Assembly (NCBI GenBank): GCA_016703025.1
Contig: JADJCV010000004.1
Coordinates: 1,178,001-1,242,000, forward strand
Length of the DNA: 64,000 nucleotides
Reading direction: 5' to 3'
DNA from: Candidatus Avedoeria danica
GTDB lineage: Bacteria > Chloroflexota > Anaerolineae > Epilineales > Epilineaceae
Part shown: in pieces, positions 1-8,487 of the stretch
How the letters are laid out: every line of letters begins with the position of its first letter
How positions within the stretch are numbered: the stretch's first letter is position 1
Position numbers and translations under genes: made by a program
Notes under the pieces: model-generated
The model's database searches: none
What the model saw: the letters and a program-made list of their open reading frames with translations, nothing else
Told to the model about the DNA's origin: nothing

Positions 1-691
1 CTGGTGCGTCCGTGTCAGCCGCGCCGTCGTCCAATGGGCCAACCGGATTGCCGGTCGCATCGACCGGCTTGACCTCGTTTAGTGCGGCGTCGAGCAGCGG
101 CAACACGAACGCTGCCGTCGCCGCGCCGAACAGGGCGCCGGTCAGCGTGCGCAGGAGCGGCGTCGATTCACGCCAGCCGACGAGTTGCGTCAGGCCGTCG
201 AGCCCGATCGGCACAAGGGCCAGCGCATAGAACGCGCCGGGCAACGGACGAAGCCGCCCGATTCCGCGGCGTGCCATCGCGAGCCCGACGCTGGCCGCGA
301 AGAGCGCGCTGAACGTGGCGACGTCCCGTACGCAGACCGCCACCTGGTAGCCGACGGCCGAGTCGCGCACCGGCTGATGGAACGACATGAGCGGCCGGCC
401 GAGCGGCGCGGTGGTGAACGGCTGCAACTCCGGCCAGCTGTAGTGCGCGTGCGGCCCGAAGAGGAACCAACTGTGGTGGGGCAGCTGGTGGCACATCGGT
501 CGATAGAGCACGTACAGCACGGACGACATCCGTTCGGCGCCCAGCCATGCCAGCACCGGCGCGGCAACGGCGCCGGCAACGTACGTCCCAACCCCGATCA
601 GCCAAATCCCGAGCCAGTGGCGTCCGATCCAGTCGGCCACCCGGCCGATCCACGCCCCGCCCCCGGACCCGAACGCATCTCCACCGCGCAT
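1..691 (-). CDS. DUF2085 family membrane protein (3' end outside window)
   Basis: Leftward gene whose C-terminus lies beyond the window edge; about 230 residues are visible. The sequence has hydrophobic segments near residues 25-50, 120-140, 150-172 and 183-203. It carries the Cys/His signatures I associate with DUF2085: MCHQLPHH (C67, H68) and CVRD (C120). The family has no established biochemical role. The ATG shares a base with the stop of the ccmD-like gene (TGATG), so translation is probably coupled and the gene belongs to the cytochrome c maturation operon. A haem or metal-related role would fit the context but is only inferred. The open frame has no internal stops up to base 1. Confidence 0.72.
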   Translation of the reverse strand, partial: MRGGDAFGSGGGAWIGRVADWIGRHWLGIWLIGVGTYVAGAVAAPVLAWLGAERMSSVLYVLYRPMCHQLPHHSWFLFGPHAHYSWPELQPFTTAPLGRPLMSFHQPVRDSAVGYQVAVCVRDVATFSALFAASVGLAMARRGIGRLRPLPGAFYALALVPIGLDGLTQLVGWRESTPLLRTLTGALFGAATAAFVLPLLDAALNEVKPVDATGNPVGPLDDGAADTDAP

Positions 692-858
692 CACTTGGCG
701 CCCGAAACCCCTGCTGCGCCGGAAGCGTTGTCGCCCTCGGTCCGCGCCGCTTCGTCCGCTGCGTCAGCGGCGACGGTGCGCCGCCGTCGCCAGATGGACC
801 AGCCGTAGCCACCGACCAGAATGCCGGCCACGAGCCAAGCCGCCGCCACGTAGCCCAT
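691..858 (-). CDS. ccmD: CcmD-like small membrane protein
   Basis: A 55-residue protein. One transmembrane helix at residues 3-22 (ends GYGWSIW) is followed by a basic RRRR stop-transfer patch and a polar tail. CcmD proteins are small single-span subunits of the CcmABCD haem-handling complex with this architecture, but they share little sequence. The call therefore rests on size, topology and position in the ccm operon. A GAGGAGG ribosome binding site lies just upstream of the ATG, and the gene starts 2 nt after the cytochrome c stop. It overlaps the DUF2085 start by one base. An unrelated small membrane protein is possible. Confidence 0.6.
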   Translation of the reverse strand: MGYVAAAWLVAGILVGGYGWSIWRRRRTVAADAADEAARTEGDNASGAAGVSGAK

Positions 859-860
859 CG

Positions 861-2876
861 TCAAGCCTCCTCACCGGCAGCGGATCCCGGATCCGCGTCG
901 AACGGCGCCGCCTGATCGCCCGCCGTGGCCGCCCGCAGCGCCAGCGCCCGCGCGACGAGCGCCGCCCTGCGCCGCCGGTGGGCGTTCGGGGCGATCTCGC
1001 CGCGCTCGGACGCCGAATCCAATCGGACGAGCGCCGCGATGACGCCGTTGTATGCCCGCGCTGCGCGCCGGCTCGGCGACCGACCACGGCGTGCGCGGCG
1101 GACGGTTGCGCCGGCCAGCAGCGCCGCAAGCACGCCGATGGCGGCAAGCACGACGGCCGCGGTTCGGACGTGCGCCTGCTGCACGACCGCCTTCGGCGCC
1201 GGGCCCAACACATCCTGCGGCGAAGCCGGCGCTTCGGCGGCCGGCGGAAGGCCCGTGATGCGGATGGTCCAGTGCTGGTCGGCTGCCAGCGGGCCGCCGA
1301 CATAGCGTTGGACGGGCTGATCGCCGAACCGGTCGGGCGACGGGCCGGACAGTTGGTCGCTCTCGGCCAGCGCGCCCTCGTCGGCCAGCACCCAGCCGAG
1401 CTGCGCGGCGCCGTCGGGCATCGTACGGTCCAGCACGGCCGTCGTGCCGCGGTACGGCATGCCGTAGCTGGCGACGATCTCACGTCCGCCCGGTGGAACG
1501 GGCAGCCGGCTGGCGATGTAGCCCTCATCGCTGGCGTCCGAGCGCGACGCCACGTCCTCGCGCCCGGTCCGGTCCTCGAGGACGACGTCGCGCGCCCCGA
1601 CCGGCAGCGGCAGGCGGAACGTCGGCGCACCGCCGGCCGAGACGCGGGTCCGCTGCCCGTCGTTTGCGATCTGCCAGACCTCGAAGACCGCGACCTCGCC
1701 GCGTTCCGGGTCCGCTTTGGCCAACCCCGACAGCGCGGCGATCTTAACGGGCGCGTTCGGATCCGCCGGAAAGACCTCCACGACGACATCGGCGCGGCTG
1801 GGCACGCTCGACGTCAGCGTGACGGCCGAGGTTGGGCGATACCGGACGCCGTCGAACCATGCCTCGGGCTCGTACGCGATCCCATCGCCCACGACGAGGC
1901 CAGCGACGGCAAACGCACCGTCGGACGCGAGCGGCACGGCGCCGAGGTCGACGCCGAGGCCGAGCGCATCTGCGTGGAGCGTCACCGTTGTCCCGCGCGC
2001 CGCCTCCGGCGCAGCGCCGCCTGGCAAGACGACCCGGCCTTCGATCCGGCCGCCGGAAGCGGCACCGGGCAGCGTGAGCGGGCGGCTGCCCCGGCGCCGC
2101 AGACCGGCCAGCGCGGCCTCGATGGACCGGTCGTCGAACGGCGTCGCGGCGTGGGCGCCCGCACCGTCGAACGCAGCGCGCATCGCCGCGGGCGACCGGA
2201 CGGCCAGTGCGTCGACGCCCGGCGGTGCGGCGGGATCCGGGACAAGTGAGTCGGCGGCGAGCTCGCCGGCGAAGGCATCGGCGGATCCGTGGCAGCTGGC
2301 GCAGTCGTGCGTCCAGCCGGCATCCGCCGCGGCGAGGAGGAGCGGGTGCTGGTCGCCGAACGCGCGCACGGCGGCCACGACGTCCCAGCGTTCGGCGTCG
2401 CTGAGCAGGCGGCTGAACGGCGGCATGCCGCGTTCGAGCCGGCCGGTCGTCACCGTCCGCCAGAGGTCGGCGGCGGCGCTCTCGCGCATGCGCGTCCGAT
2501 CCGCCAGACTGGGAGGAGGCGCCGGCAGGCGGTCGACGAGCGGCCCGTCGCCGCGGCCGGTCGGGCCGTGGCAGCCGGCACAGTGCGCATCGTACAGGAC
2601 GACACCGCGCTCCGCATCGCCCTGGGGCGCGGCGCCGGAGAGCGCAACGGCCGTCGGGGACAACGTCGTTGCCGTGGTGGCGACGGTCGGCCCGACTGCA
2701 CGCTCCGCCGCCGCGCGCGGTGCGCCGGCGGTCGGCTCCGCGGCCCGCACATCGCCCAAGGCGGCCACGGCTGCGAGCGCGACGCACGCGAGCGTGGCCG
2801 AGGTCGCCCCGACGACGCGCAGCGCACGGCGTCGGCACTTCGTCGGCGGTCGCCCCAGGGAAAACGACCGGGTCAT
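861..2876 (-). CDS. Large membrane-anchored dihaem cytochrome c
   Basis: 671-residue exported protein. The N-terminal signal anchor (about 20-45) is followed by two c-type haem motifs, CAGCH (C99-H103) and CASCH (C192-H196). A GMPPF methionine at about 151 is a likely axial ligand of the first haem. The middle (about 270-560) has no haem motif and looks like beta-sandwich domains. A transmembrane helix lies near 575-600, with a basic cytoplasmic tail after it. Its ATG overlaps the ccmI-like stop (ATGA). The protein is much larger than usual ccm components, so it is probably a substrate of the adjacent haem lyase machinery rather than part of it. No catalytic function can be read from the sequence. 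Confidence 0.75.
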   Translation of the reverse strand: MTRSFSLGRPPTKCRRRALRVVGATSATLACVALAAVAALGDVRAAEPTAGAPRAAAERAVGPTVATTATTLSPTAVALSGAAPQGDAERGVVLYDAHCAGCHGPTGRGDGPLVDRLPAPPPSLADRTRMRESAAADLWRTVTTGRLERGMPPFSRLLSDAERWDVVAAVRAFGDQHPLLLAAADAGWTHDCASCHGSADAFAGELAADSLVPDPAAPPGVDALAVRSPAAMRAAFDGAGAHAATPFDDRSIEAALAGLRRRGSRPLTLPGAASGGRIEGRVVLPGGAAPEAARGTTVTLHADALGLGVDLGAVPLASDGAFAVAGLVVGDGIAYEPEAWFDGVRYRPTSAVTLTSSVPSRADVVVEVFPADPNAPVKIAALSGLAKADPERGEVAVFEVWQIANDGQRTRVSAGGAPTFRLPLPVGARDVVLEDRTGREDVASRSDASDEGYIASRLPVPPGGREIVASYGMPYRGTTAVLDRTMPDGAAQLGWVLADEGALAESDQLSGPSPDRFGDQPVQRYVGGPLAADQHWTIRITGLPPAAEAPASPQDVLGPAPKAVVQQAHVRTAAVVLAAIGVLAALLAGATVRRARRGRSPSRRAARAYNGVIAALVRLDSASERGEIAPNAHRRRRAALVARALALRAATAGDQAAPFDADPGSAAGEEA

Positions 2877-3241
2877 GTGCCGCCGGCCGAGCGCGCGCGC
2901 AGCCGGCGGACGTCGGCCTCGATGGCCGCCGCGTCAGCTTCGGCGTCGCCGGCACGGTGGGCGGAGAGCCCGTCGAGTGCCGCCAGCACCGCGGCGCCGC
3001 GGGCGACCGCCTCGTCGCGCTGGGCACGGTGTTCGTCGGCGTCGACCCGGCCATCGTTCATGTCGTCGTCGAGGTCGCGCAGTCCGGCCAGGACGGCCTC
3101 ACGCTCGACGAGGAGGCCGACGACGCGCGGGTCGTCGGCGGTGGCGGCGGGCGCGCCGTACCACAGCGGCGCGGCGACCCAGGCGAGGCCGGCGGCGAGG
3201 ACGGCGAGGGCCAGCGCGAAGATAAGCCCGGCCGCGGTCAA
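2873..3241 (-). CDS. CcmI-like N-terminal protein
   Basis: 122 residues. One membrane helix at 4-25 is followed by a soluble charged helical segment with the pattern LLxEREAVLAGLRDLDDD, as in the N-terminal membrane-plus-coil region of CcmI/CycH. The TPR domain of full-length CcmI is missing. CcmI assists delivery of apocytochrome to the CcmFH haem lyase. The start is a TTG overlapping the ccmG stop (TTGA); no in-frame ATG exists near it. The gene sits between ccmG and the cytochrome c gene in one overlapping operon, which supports the assignment more than sequence similarity does. Confidence 0.6.
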   Translation of the reverse strand: MTAAGLIFALALAVLAAGLAWVAAPLWYGAPAATADDPRVVGLLVEREAVLAGLRDLDDDMNDGRVDADEHRAQRDEAVARGAAVLAALDGLSAHRAGDAEADAAAIEADVRRLRARSAGGT

Positions 3242-3906
3242 CGGACCACCCGCTGTCGCGACCGCGGAGGACGGCTGTCGGACCCGGTCGCCGGTCGGAC
3301 GAGGCGCTCGATCAACGCCGCAAGGTCGGACGGCGTGAACGCTGCGGCAGCGGTCAGCGGCGCCTTCAGCCGATCGACGGGCTCCGCGCCGGGCGCCGCC
3401 AACGAGACGAGCCGTCCGTCGGGGTCGACGACGAATGTCTCCGGCACGCCCGTGACCTTGTAGGGTTCGGAGATCCGTCCGCCGAGGTCGGGACCGTTGG
3501 GATAGGTCACGCCATGCGTCGCCAGGTAGCGGCGCGCCGGGCCCTCGGTGTCGACGTAGTCCACGCCGATGAACATCACGCCCCGGTCCTTGAACCGCCG
3601 CCACAGCGCTTCGAGCTCGTCGGCCTCGTCGGCGCACGGCACGCACCACGACGCCCAGAAGTTCAGCACGACGACTTGGCCGCGCATGTCGTCCAGCGCC
3701 ACGGTGCCGCCATCGAACGTGAGCAGCGTGAAGTTGGGCGCCGGCTGGCCGACCTCCGGCCCTTGCTCCGGCCGGCGCACCGCCGACGCGAACGCGGCGA
3801 ACAGCAGCACGGTGAGCCCGCCGATGATCGCGATGGCCAACGCGGCGCGTCGACCGCCACCGGCGGCCGGGGCATCCACCGGGCTCGATCCGCCTGGCAC
3901 CGTCAC
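3238..3906 (-). CDS. ccmG: CcmG/DsbE-type thioredoxin, cytochrome c maturation
   Basis: 222-residue membrane-anchored thioredoxin-fold protein. A helix at about 20-42 anchors an extracytoplasmic domain with the redox motif WCVPC (C88, C91), the upstream strand VVVLNFWASW, and a cis-proline region GVPETFVVD. Family members reduce the disulfide in apocytochrome c or CcmH before haem attachment. The GTG start overlaps the ccmH stop (GTGA). The order ccmE-ccmF-ccmH-ccmG is close to that of System I operons. The AhpC/TSA-like core and operon position make the call secure; the exact partner is inferred. Confidence 0.88.
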   Translation of the reverse strand: MTVPGGSSPVDAPAAGGGRRAALAIAIIGGLTVLLFAAFASAVRRPEQGPEVGQPAPNFTLLTFDGGTVALDDMRGQVVVLNFWASWCVPCADEADELEALWRRFKDRGVMFIGVDYVDTEGPARRYLATHGVTYPNGPDLGGRISEPYKVTGVPETFVVDPDGRLVSLAAPGAEPVDRLKAPLTAAAAFTPSDLAALIERLVRPATGSDSRPPRSRQRVVR

Positions 3907-4529
3907 CGCGTGTCCCCTCTGTCCCGATCGGCGACCATCTGCTCGAGCGCGGCCGCATAGGGTGATTCGACCTCGCCTTCGCCCGTAGCCGTTGCCCGGA
4001 TCGGCACGGCCGCCGGCCGAACGATCCGCGCCACGAGCCAAGCACCGCCGACGAGCAGCCCCATCGGCACCCACCACGCCAGCCCGAGCAGCCCCGAGAT
4101 CGGCGGCGTGTTGCGGACCGCCGGTCCGTAGTAGTCGACGAAGTGCTGGATGATCGCGGCTCGGTCCGCACCGGCCGCGAGCCGGACGCGGATCTCGTCG
4201 CGCATCTCGGCGCACACGGGCAGCGGGCACTCGACGAGGTTGCGTCCCTGGCAGATCGGGCAGTTCAGCCCGCGCGCCACTGCGAGCACCTCGGCTTCGT
4301 CGACGGGGATCGCGATCGGCACGGCAGGAGCAGTCGATGCGGCTCCTGATGCCGCGCCCGTGGCCGCGTCCAGCGTCGCCGGGTCTGGGAGCGGCGCTTG
4401 CGCGCGGACGCGCACCGCACCGAGGGCGCCCGACACCGCGAACAGGGCCGCAACCGCGACGGCGCGCGCCGCGCCGGCTGTCCGGAGCTGCGCGTGCAGC
4501 CCCGTCGACCCACTGCCGGATCGCCTCAC
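3903..4529 (-). CDS. ccmH: CcmH-type cytochrome c maturation thiol protein
   Basis: 208 residues: an N-terminal hydrophobic segment (about 22-40), a linker, then the CcmH core with NCPICQGRN (C90, C93), which corresponds to the LRCxxCQ motif that binds apocytochrome cysteines. A second cysteine pair, CPLPVC (C101, C106), follows directly. The family helix EMRDEIRVRLAAGADRAAII and the motif FVDYYGP come next, then a membrane helix at about 150-170. The GTG start overlaps the ccmF stop. It works with CcmG and CcmF in presenting reduced apocytochrome for haem ligation. Confidence 0.87.
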   Translation of the reverse strand: MRRSGSGSTGLHAQLRTAGAARAVAVAALFAVSGALGAVRVRAQAPLPDPATLDAATGAASGAASTAPAVPIAIPVDEAEVLAVARGLNCPICQGRNLVECPLPVCAEMRDEIRVRLAAGADRAAIIQHFVDYYGPAVRNTPPISGLLGLAWWVPMGLLVGGAWLVARIVRPAAVPIRATATGEGEVESPYAAALEQMVADRDRGDTR

Positions 4530-6532
4530 GCCGCGGTAGGCCGGGGCGATGATCGGCCGGCCAACAGGCGGGCCAGCTCGGCGTCCAGGACGCGCTGCTC
4601 GCGCCCGTCCGGCCAGGCAGCCAGCATCGTGCCGAGGGCCAGCACGAGCAGGCCAAGCCAGACGCAGCCGACGAGCGGGTTGACGTGAACCTTGACGGTG
4701 ACGACGCCGGCCTCCGGATCGAAGCCGCCGAGGAGCGCATACACGTCGCCCAGCGGGCGGTGGAGAACGGACGGGATCGTCATCGGCTGCTCTTCGCGGT
4801 TGCGGAAGAGCTGCCGGCTGGGGGCGACGGTGCCGACCGACCGGTCGCCCTGCAGGACGGTGAACCGGGCGCGGTCGATCTGGCGGTCCGGCTCGCTTGA
4901 CTGCTCGAAGCCGTCGAAGCGCAGCGCATACGCGCCGCTCGTGAGCACATCGCCCTCGCGCAGCGCGCCCTCCGCCTCGGTCTTGTAGGCGTTGCCCGTG
5001 ATCCCGACCGCCAGGACGACGACACCCAGATGGACGATGTAGCCGCCGTAGCGCCGGCGGTTGCGGGCGACGAGGCGGACGAACGCGGTGCCGACGTTCT
5101 CGCCAAGGCGCCGGCGCGCGCGAACGCCGCGCGCGATCTCCACCAGCGTCGCCGCGCCGGCGAACGCCGACACCGCGAAGCCCGCCAGCGCCGTCGGCTG
5201 CCGCACCCCTCCGGCGACGAGCGCCGCGACGAGGGCGAGCGACAGGAAGGCAGGGCGGGCGAGCAGACGTCCGACGCTTCGCGGATCCGCGCGCCGCCAC
5301 GCGACGAGCGGGCCGATGCCCATGAGGAGCACGGCGGCGCCGAGGATCGGCAGGACGAGACGGTTGAAGTAGGCCGGGCCGATCGTCACCTTCTGGCCGG
5401 TGACCCATTCGCTGATGATCGGGAACGTCGTCCCCCAGAAGACCGCGAACAAGGCGCCCATGAACAGGAGGTTGTTGCCGAGGAACGCCGCCTCGCGGCT
5501 GACGACGGACTCGACGCGCACCGTGGAGCGCAGGAGCGGCAGCCGCCACACGAGCAGCGCCAGACTGCCGGCGACGACGAGGATCGTGAACGCCAGGAAG
5601 GAGTCGCCGATATCGCTTTGCGCGAAGGCGTGCACGCTGGCCACGAGGCCGGCGCGGGTGAGGAACGTGCCGATCAGGGAGAGGCAGAACGTCAGCAGGA
5701 CGAGGGCGACGTTCCAGGTGCGGAACAGGCCGCGACGTTCCTCGGCCATGATCGAGTGCAGGAAGGCCGTCGCCGTCAGCCACGGCAGGAGGCCGGCGTT
5801 CTCGACCGGGTCCCAGCCCCAGTAGCCGCCCCAGCCGAGGACGTCGTATGCCCAGCGGCCGCCGAGGGCCAGGCCGATCGTCAGGCACAGCCAGGCGACG
5901 AGCAGCCAGCGCCGCGAGGCCGACAGCCACGACGCGTCGAGGCGGCGCGTGATCAACGCCGCCACGGCGAACGCGTACGGGACGGCGAGCCCGGTGAAGC
6001 CGAGGTAGAGCATGGGCGGGTGGAAGGCCATGCCCGGGTGCTGCAGGAGCGCGTTCAGGCCGTTGCCATCGGCCGGGAGGACATCGAGCCGTGCAAACGG
6101 GTTGGCCTGGAACACGACGAGGCCGAGGAAGAAGGACATGATCACGGCGCCGACGGCAGCGAACCACGGCAGCAGGCCGACGTCGGCGCGCCACGGCCGC
6201 GCGAGGGCGATGGACAGGAACACGCCGAGCAGCCAGCTCCAGAACAGGAGCGACCCCTCCTGGCCGCCCCAAAGCGCCGTCATCAGGTAGAGGCCGGGCG
6301 TCGTGAGGCTCGACGTCTTCCAGACGTAGGCGATGCTGAAGTCGTGGCGGTAGAGGCTGATCTCGAGGACGGCGACGGCCGCCGTGCTGAGGCCGGCCGA
6401 CAGCCAAAGCGCCCGCCGACCGCTCTGGACGAGCCCCGGTGCGCCGCGCCGTGCACCGATGGCCGACGCAACCGCCGCGTAGACGGCCGCCCCGAACGCG
6501 GCCGCGATGCAGCCGTAACCGAGCTCAGCCAT
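4526..6532 (-). CDS. ccmF: Cytochrome c haem lyase subunit CcmF
   Basis: 668-residue polytopic membrane protein of full family length. The tryptophan-rich haem-handling motif WGGYWGWDPVEN is at 234-245, and conserved loop sequences around LWGGQEGSLLFW (88-99) and QHPGMAFHPP (164-173) are present. CcmF attaches haem, delivered by CcmE, to apocytochrome c outside the membrane. The ATG overlaps the ccmE stop by 8 nt, so the two are probably translationally coupled. No ccmA, ccmB or ccmC is in this window; those genes must be elsewhere if System I is complete. Confidence 0.95.
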   Translation of the reverse strand: MAELGYGCIAAAFGAAVYAAVASAIGARRGAPGLVQSGRRALWLSAGLSTAAVAVLEISLYRHDFSIAYVWKTSSLTTPGLYLMTALWGGQEGSLLFWSWLLGVFLSIALARPWRADVGLLPWFAAVGAVIMSFFLGLVVFQANPFARLDVLPADGNGLNALLQHPGMAFHPPMLYLGFTGLAVPYAFAVAALITRRLDASWLSASRRWLLVAWLCLTIGLALGGRWAYDVLGWGGYWGWDPVENAGLLPWLTATAFLHSIMAEERRGLFRTWNVALVLLTFCLSLIGTFLTRAGLVASVHAFAQSDIGDSFLAFTILVVAGSLALLVWRLPLLRSTVRVESVVSREAAFLGNNLLFMGALFAVFWGTTFPIISEWVTGQKVTIGPAYFNRLVLPILGAAVLLMGIGPLVAWRRADPRSVGRLLARPAFLSLALVAALVAGGVRQPTALAGFAVSAFAGAATLVEIARGVRARRRLGENVGTAFVRLVARNRRRYGGYIVHLGVVVLAVGITGNAYKTEAEGALREGDVLTSGAYALRFDGFEQSSEPDRQIDRARFTVLQGDRSVGTVAPSRQLFRNREEQPMTIPSVLHRPLGDVYALLGGFDPEAGVVTVKVHVNPLVGCVWLGLLVLALGTMLAAWPDGREQRVLDAELARLLAGRSSPRPTAA

Positions 6533-6995
6533 CCAACGCGCCGTCCGCGTCGCCGGCCGGCGCAGTCGCGCCCGGCGGCACCGCTTCGTACTTGGACGGG
6601 CACTGAACGAACAGCTCGTCGGCGACGAAGGCGCCGTCCGCGCCGAGCGTGCCGCCGACGGTCACGGACTCCGCCCGGTCGAACGTGTCGGGCACGAGGC
6701 CCTGGTAGGTCACGCTGAGATTGCGATCCTCGTCCGTGAGGACGAACGCCAGCTGCAGCCCGTTGTCGCCGCGCCGCACGGAAGCGGCGTCCACGTAGCC
6801 GCGCACGCGCATCCGCTCGCCGGCCGATGCCGCAAGCGCGGACGGTCTCGCCTCGGCGGGCGATCCGGGCGCGACGGCGTCCCAGAGCTCGGCCACGGTG
6901 TAGTACGCCTCGGCCTGTCGGCTGAAGGTGACGATGCTGATCACGGCGACCGCGCCGATGATCAGCCCGGCTCCCAGGACATAGCGCAAGCGCAT
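6525..6995 (-). CDS. ccmE: Haem chaperone CcmE, CxxxY variant
   Basis: 156 residues with an N-terminal membrane anchor (about 7-24) and an OB-fold domain (YYTVAEL, RMRVRGYV, LSVTYQGLVPDTF, VTVGG). CcmE carries haem covalently from CcmC to CcmF. The classical haem-binding motif is HxxxY. Here the aligned position reads CPSKY (C132, Y136), so cysteine replaces histidine. The ATG at 6995 has a GGAGGA site 7 nt upstream and is preferred over upstream in-frame starts. It is the first gene of the ccm operon, driven by the promoter at 7145-7173. Confidence 0.9.
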   Translation of the reverse strand: MRLRYVLGAGLIIGAVAVISIVTFSRQAEAYYTVAELWDAVAPGSPAEARPSALAASAGERMRVRGYVDAASVRRGDNGLQLAFVLTDEDRNLSVTYQGLVPDTFDRAESVTVGGTLGADGAFVADELFVQCPSKYEAVPPGATAPAGDADGALDG

Positions 6996-7144
6996 CGCTC
7001 GTTCCTCCGCTGCAAGGTCACAGGCTCGGCCGCATGGCGGTCGATGCCCGGTTGTCACGACTTCGGCGCGGGCCTGACCGGTTCGGGACGAATCGGCACC
7101 GGACGGGTCGGAACCGCGACGATGGGCACTGCTCAGTCGGGCAC

Positions 7145-7173
7145 AGTGTAGGCACCGGCCAAAGGGCGGTCAA
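7145..7173 (-). promoter_or_regulatory. Promoter for ccm operon
   Basis: On the minus strand TTGACC (7168-7173), a 17-nt spacer, then TACACT (7145-7150). Both hexamers are 4-5 of 6 matches to the sigma-70 consensus. It leaves a leader of about 140 nt before ccmE. Seen by eye only. Confidence 0.6.
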
Positions 7174-7293
7174 TGGCACGCGGGGTCCGTCCGCGGCGGC
7201 GCACGTCAGCACCGGATCGGCAAGCACGCCGATGCGATGCGCTTGGCACCGCTTCGACACGGGATCGGAACCCGAAGCCGCCCGCCATCGACC

Positions 7294-8466
7294 TCACGGC
7301 CCGCCCGGCGACACCCGCCGGGCTGTGCGTCCGATGAACGCGACGTCAAGCGTCGGCACGAGCGGATCGTTCGTGGCCAGGGTGACGCTGTGGCGGTAGG
7401 CGCCGTGCGCGGCCAACGCATCGTCCTCGCGTACCGGCGGGAGCACGACGGCAAGCCGCATGGATCCGCCGGGCGGGACGACACCGCCCTCGAGGGTGGC
7501 CGTACCGGCCGCCGGTCCCTCCACGGCCAGCGTGAGCGGCACCGCGCCGAGGTTGCGGATCGTTGCGAACGCGGTGCCCGGCGCAGCGCCGTCGATCGGG
7601 CCGAGGTCGACGACCCGACCGCCGCGCCCCCAGCGCGCGCCCTCGTCGAGCCAGATGCGCGGGACGTTGGGCGGAATCGGTCGTTCGGCGTCGGCGACGG
7701 GGCGACCGGGCGCGTCGGGCGACCGGAGGACGAACACGATGCGCAGCCGGCGCTCGCCGCTGTCCGGATCGCCGTCGTCCATGCGCGGTGCGGAACGGTC
7801 GTCGCTGAAGAGCTGGACGTACAGGGCCTGGGCACCGATGTCCACCGGACCGGTCTCGCCCGGTGCGCGCACGAAGTCCGGGTCGAAGCGGAGCGTCACG
7901 GCTTGCTGGTCGCCGGCCGGGATCGCCACGCCGCCGCGCAGCCGACCGGCGGCGTCCTGGGGAGAACCGGGAACGTCGAGCGCGACGGCCGCGGAGGGCG
8001 TGTGGATCTGGGCGAGGTGGAGCGGCGCGTCGCCGGCGTTGGCGAGGACGAGCGGGACGGTGACCGGCTGGCCGGCGACGACCTCGCCGAGGTCGATCGT
8101 GCCGTTCGTGGCGCCCCCGGCCAGCGCCAGCCGTGGGCCGCCGACGCTGTCCGTCACGGCGTCGAGCGCGGTGATCGCATAGCGTGGGTCGGTGGTGTTC
8201 GGGTCGGGCAGCGCGGCCAGGACCTCGTGGGGCAGGCCGCCTTCGAGCCCGGCCGGGGTGAAGCGCCGGCTCAGGCCGACGCGCGTCGGGGCCGGCGTCG
8301 GAACGGGACTGAAGTACCGGAACGAGTGGGGCAGCGGCGTCGGCAGCGGTGCCGCCTGGCCGTCGTCGTCCCGCGCGCGGGACGTCAACCACCAACCGGC
8401 GCCGATCGCAACGATGAGTGCGGTCAGGACGACCCCGGCCTCGGCGGCGCGGCGGGCGATGGCCAA
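7294..8466 (-). CDS. Cysteine-free DUF1573-like exported protein
   Basis: 390 residues. A signal anchor (about 10-28) is followed by a Pro-rich linker and two copies of a DUF1573/ASPM-SPD2-like immunoglobulin-type unit. One starts at TIDLGEVVAGQPVTVPLVLAN and the other at VVDLGPIDGAAPGTAFATIRN. Unlike the two CGC-bearing DUF1573 genes upstream, it contains no cysteine at all. A C-terminal strand pattern HSVTLATNDPLVP matches the usual family ending. The start is TTG, 21 nt after the stop of the thioredoxin fusion; no strong ribosome site is visible. Function is unknown; a structural partner of its neighbours is an inference. Confidence 0.7.
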   Translation of the reverse strand: MAIARRAAEAGVVLTALIVAIGAGWWLTSRARDDDGQAAPLPTPLPHSFRYFSPVPTPAPTRVGLSRRFTPAGLEGGLPHEVLAALPDPNTTDPRYAITALDAVTDSVGGPRLALAGGATNGTIDLGEVVAGQPVTVPLVLANAGDAPLHLAQIHTPSAAVALDVPGSPQDAAGRLRGGVAIPAGDQQAVTLRFDPDFVRAPGETGPVDIGAQALYVQLFSDDRSAPRMDDGDPDSGERRLRIVFVLRSPDAPGRPVADAERPIPPNVPRIWLDEGARWGRGGRVVDLGPIDGAAPGTAFATIRNLGAVPLTLAVEGPAAGTATLEGGVVPPGGSMRLAVVLPPVREDDALAAHGAYRHSVTLATNDPLVPTLDVAFIGRTARRVSPGGP

Positions 8467-8487
8467 CGGCTCAGCGATCCGTCCGGC

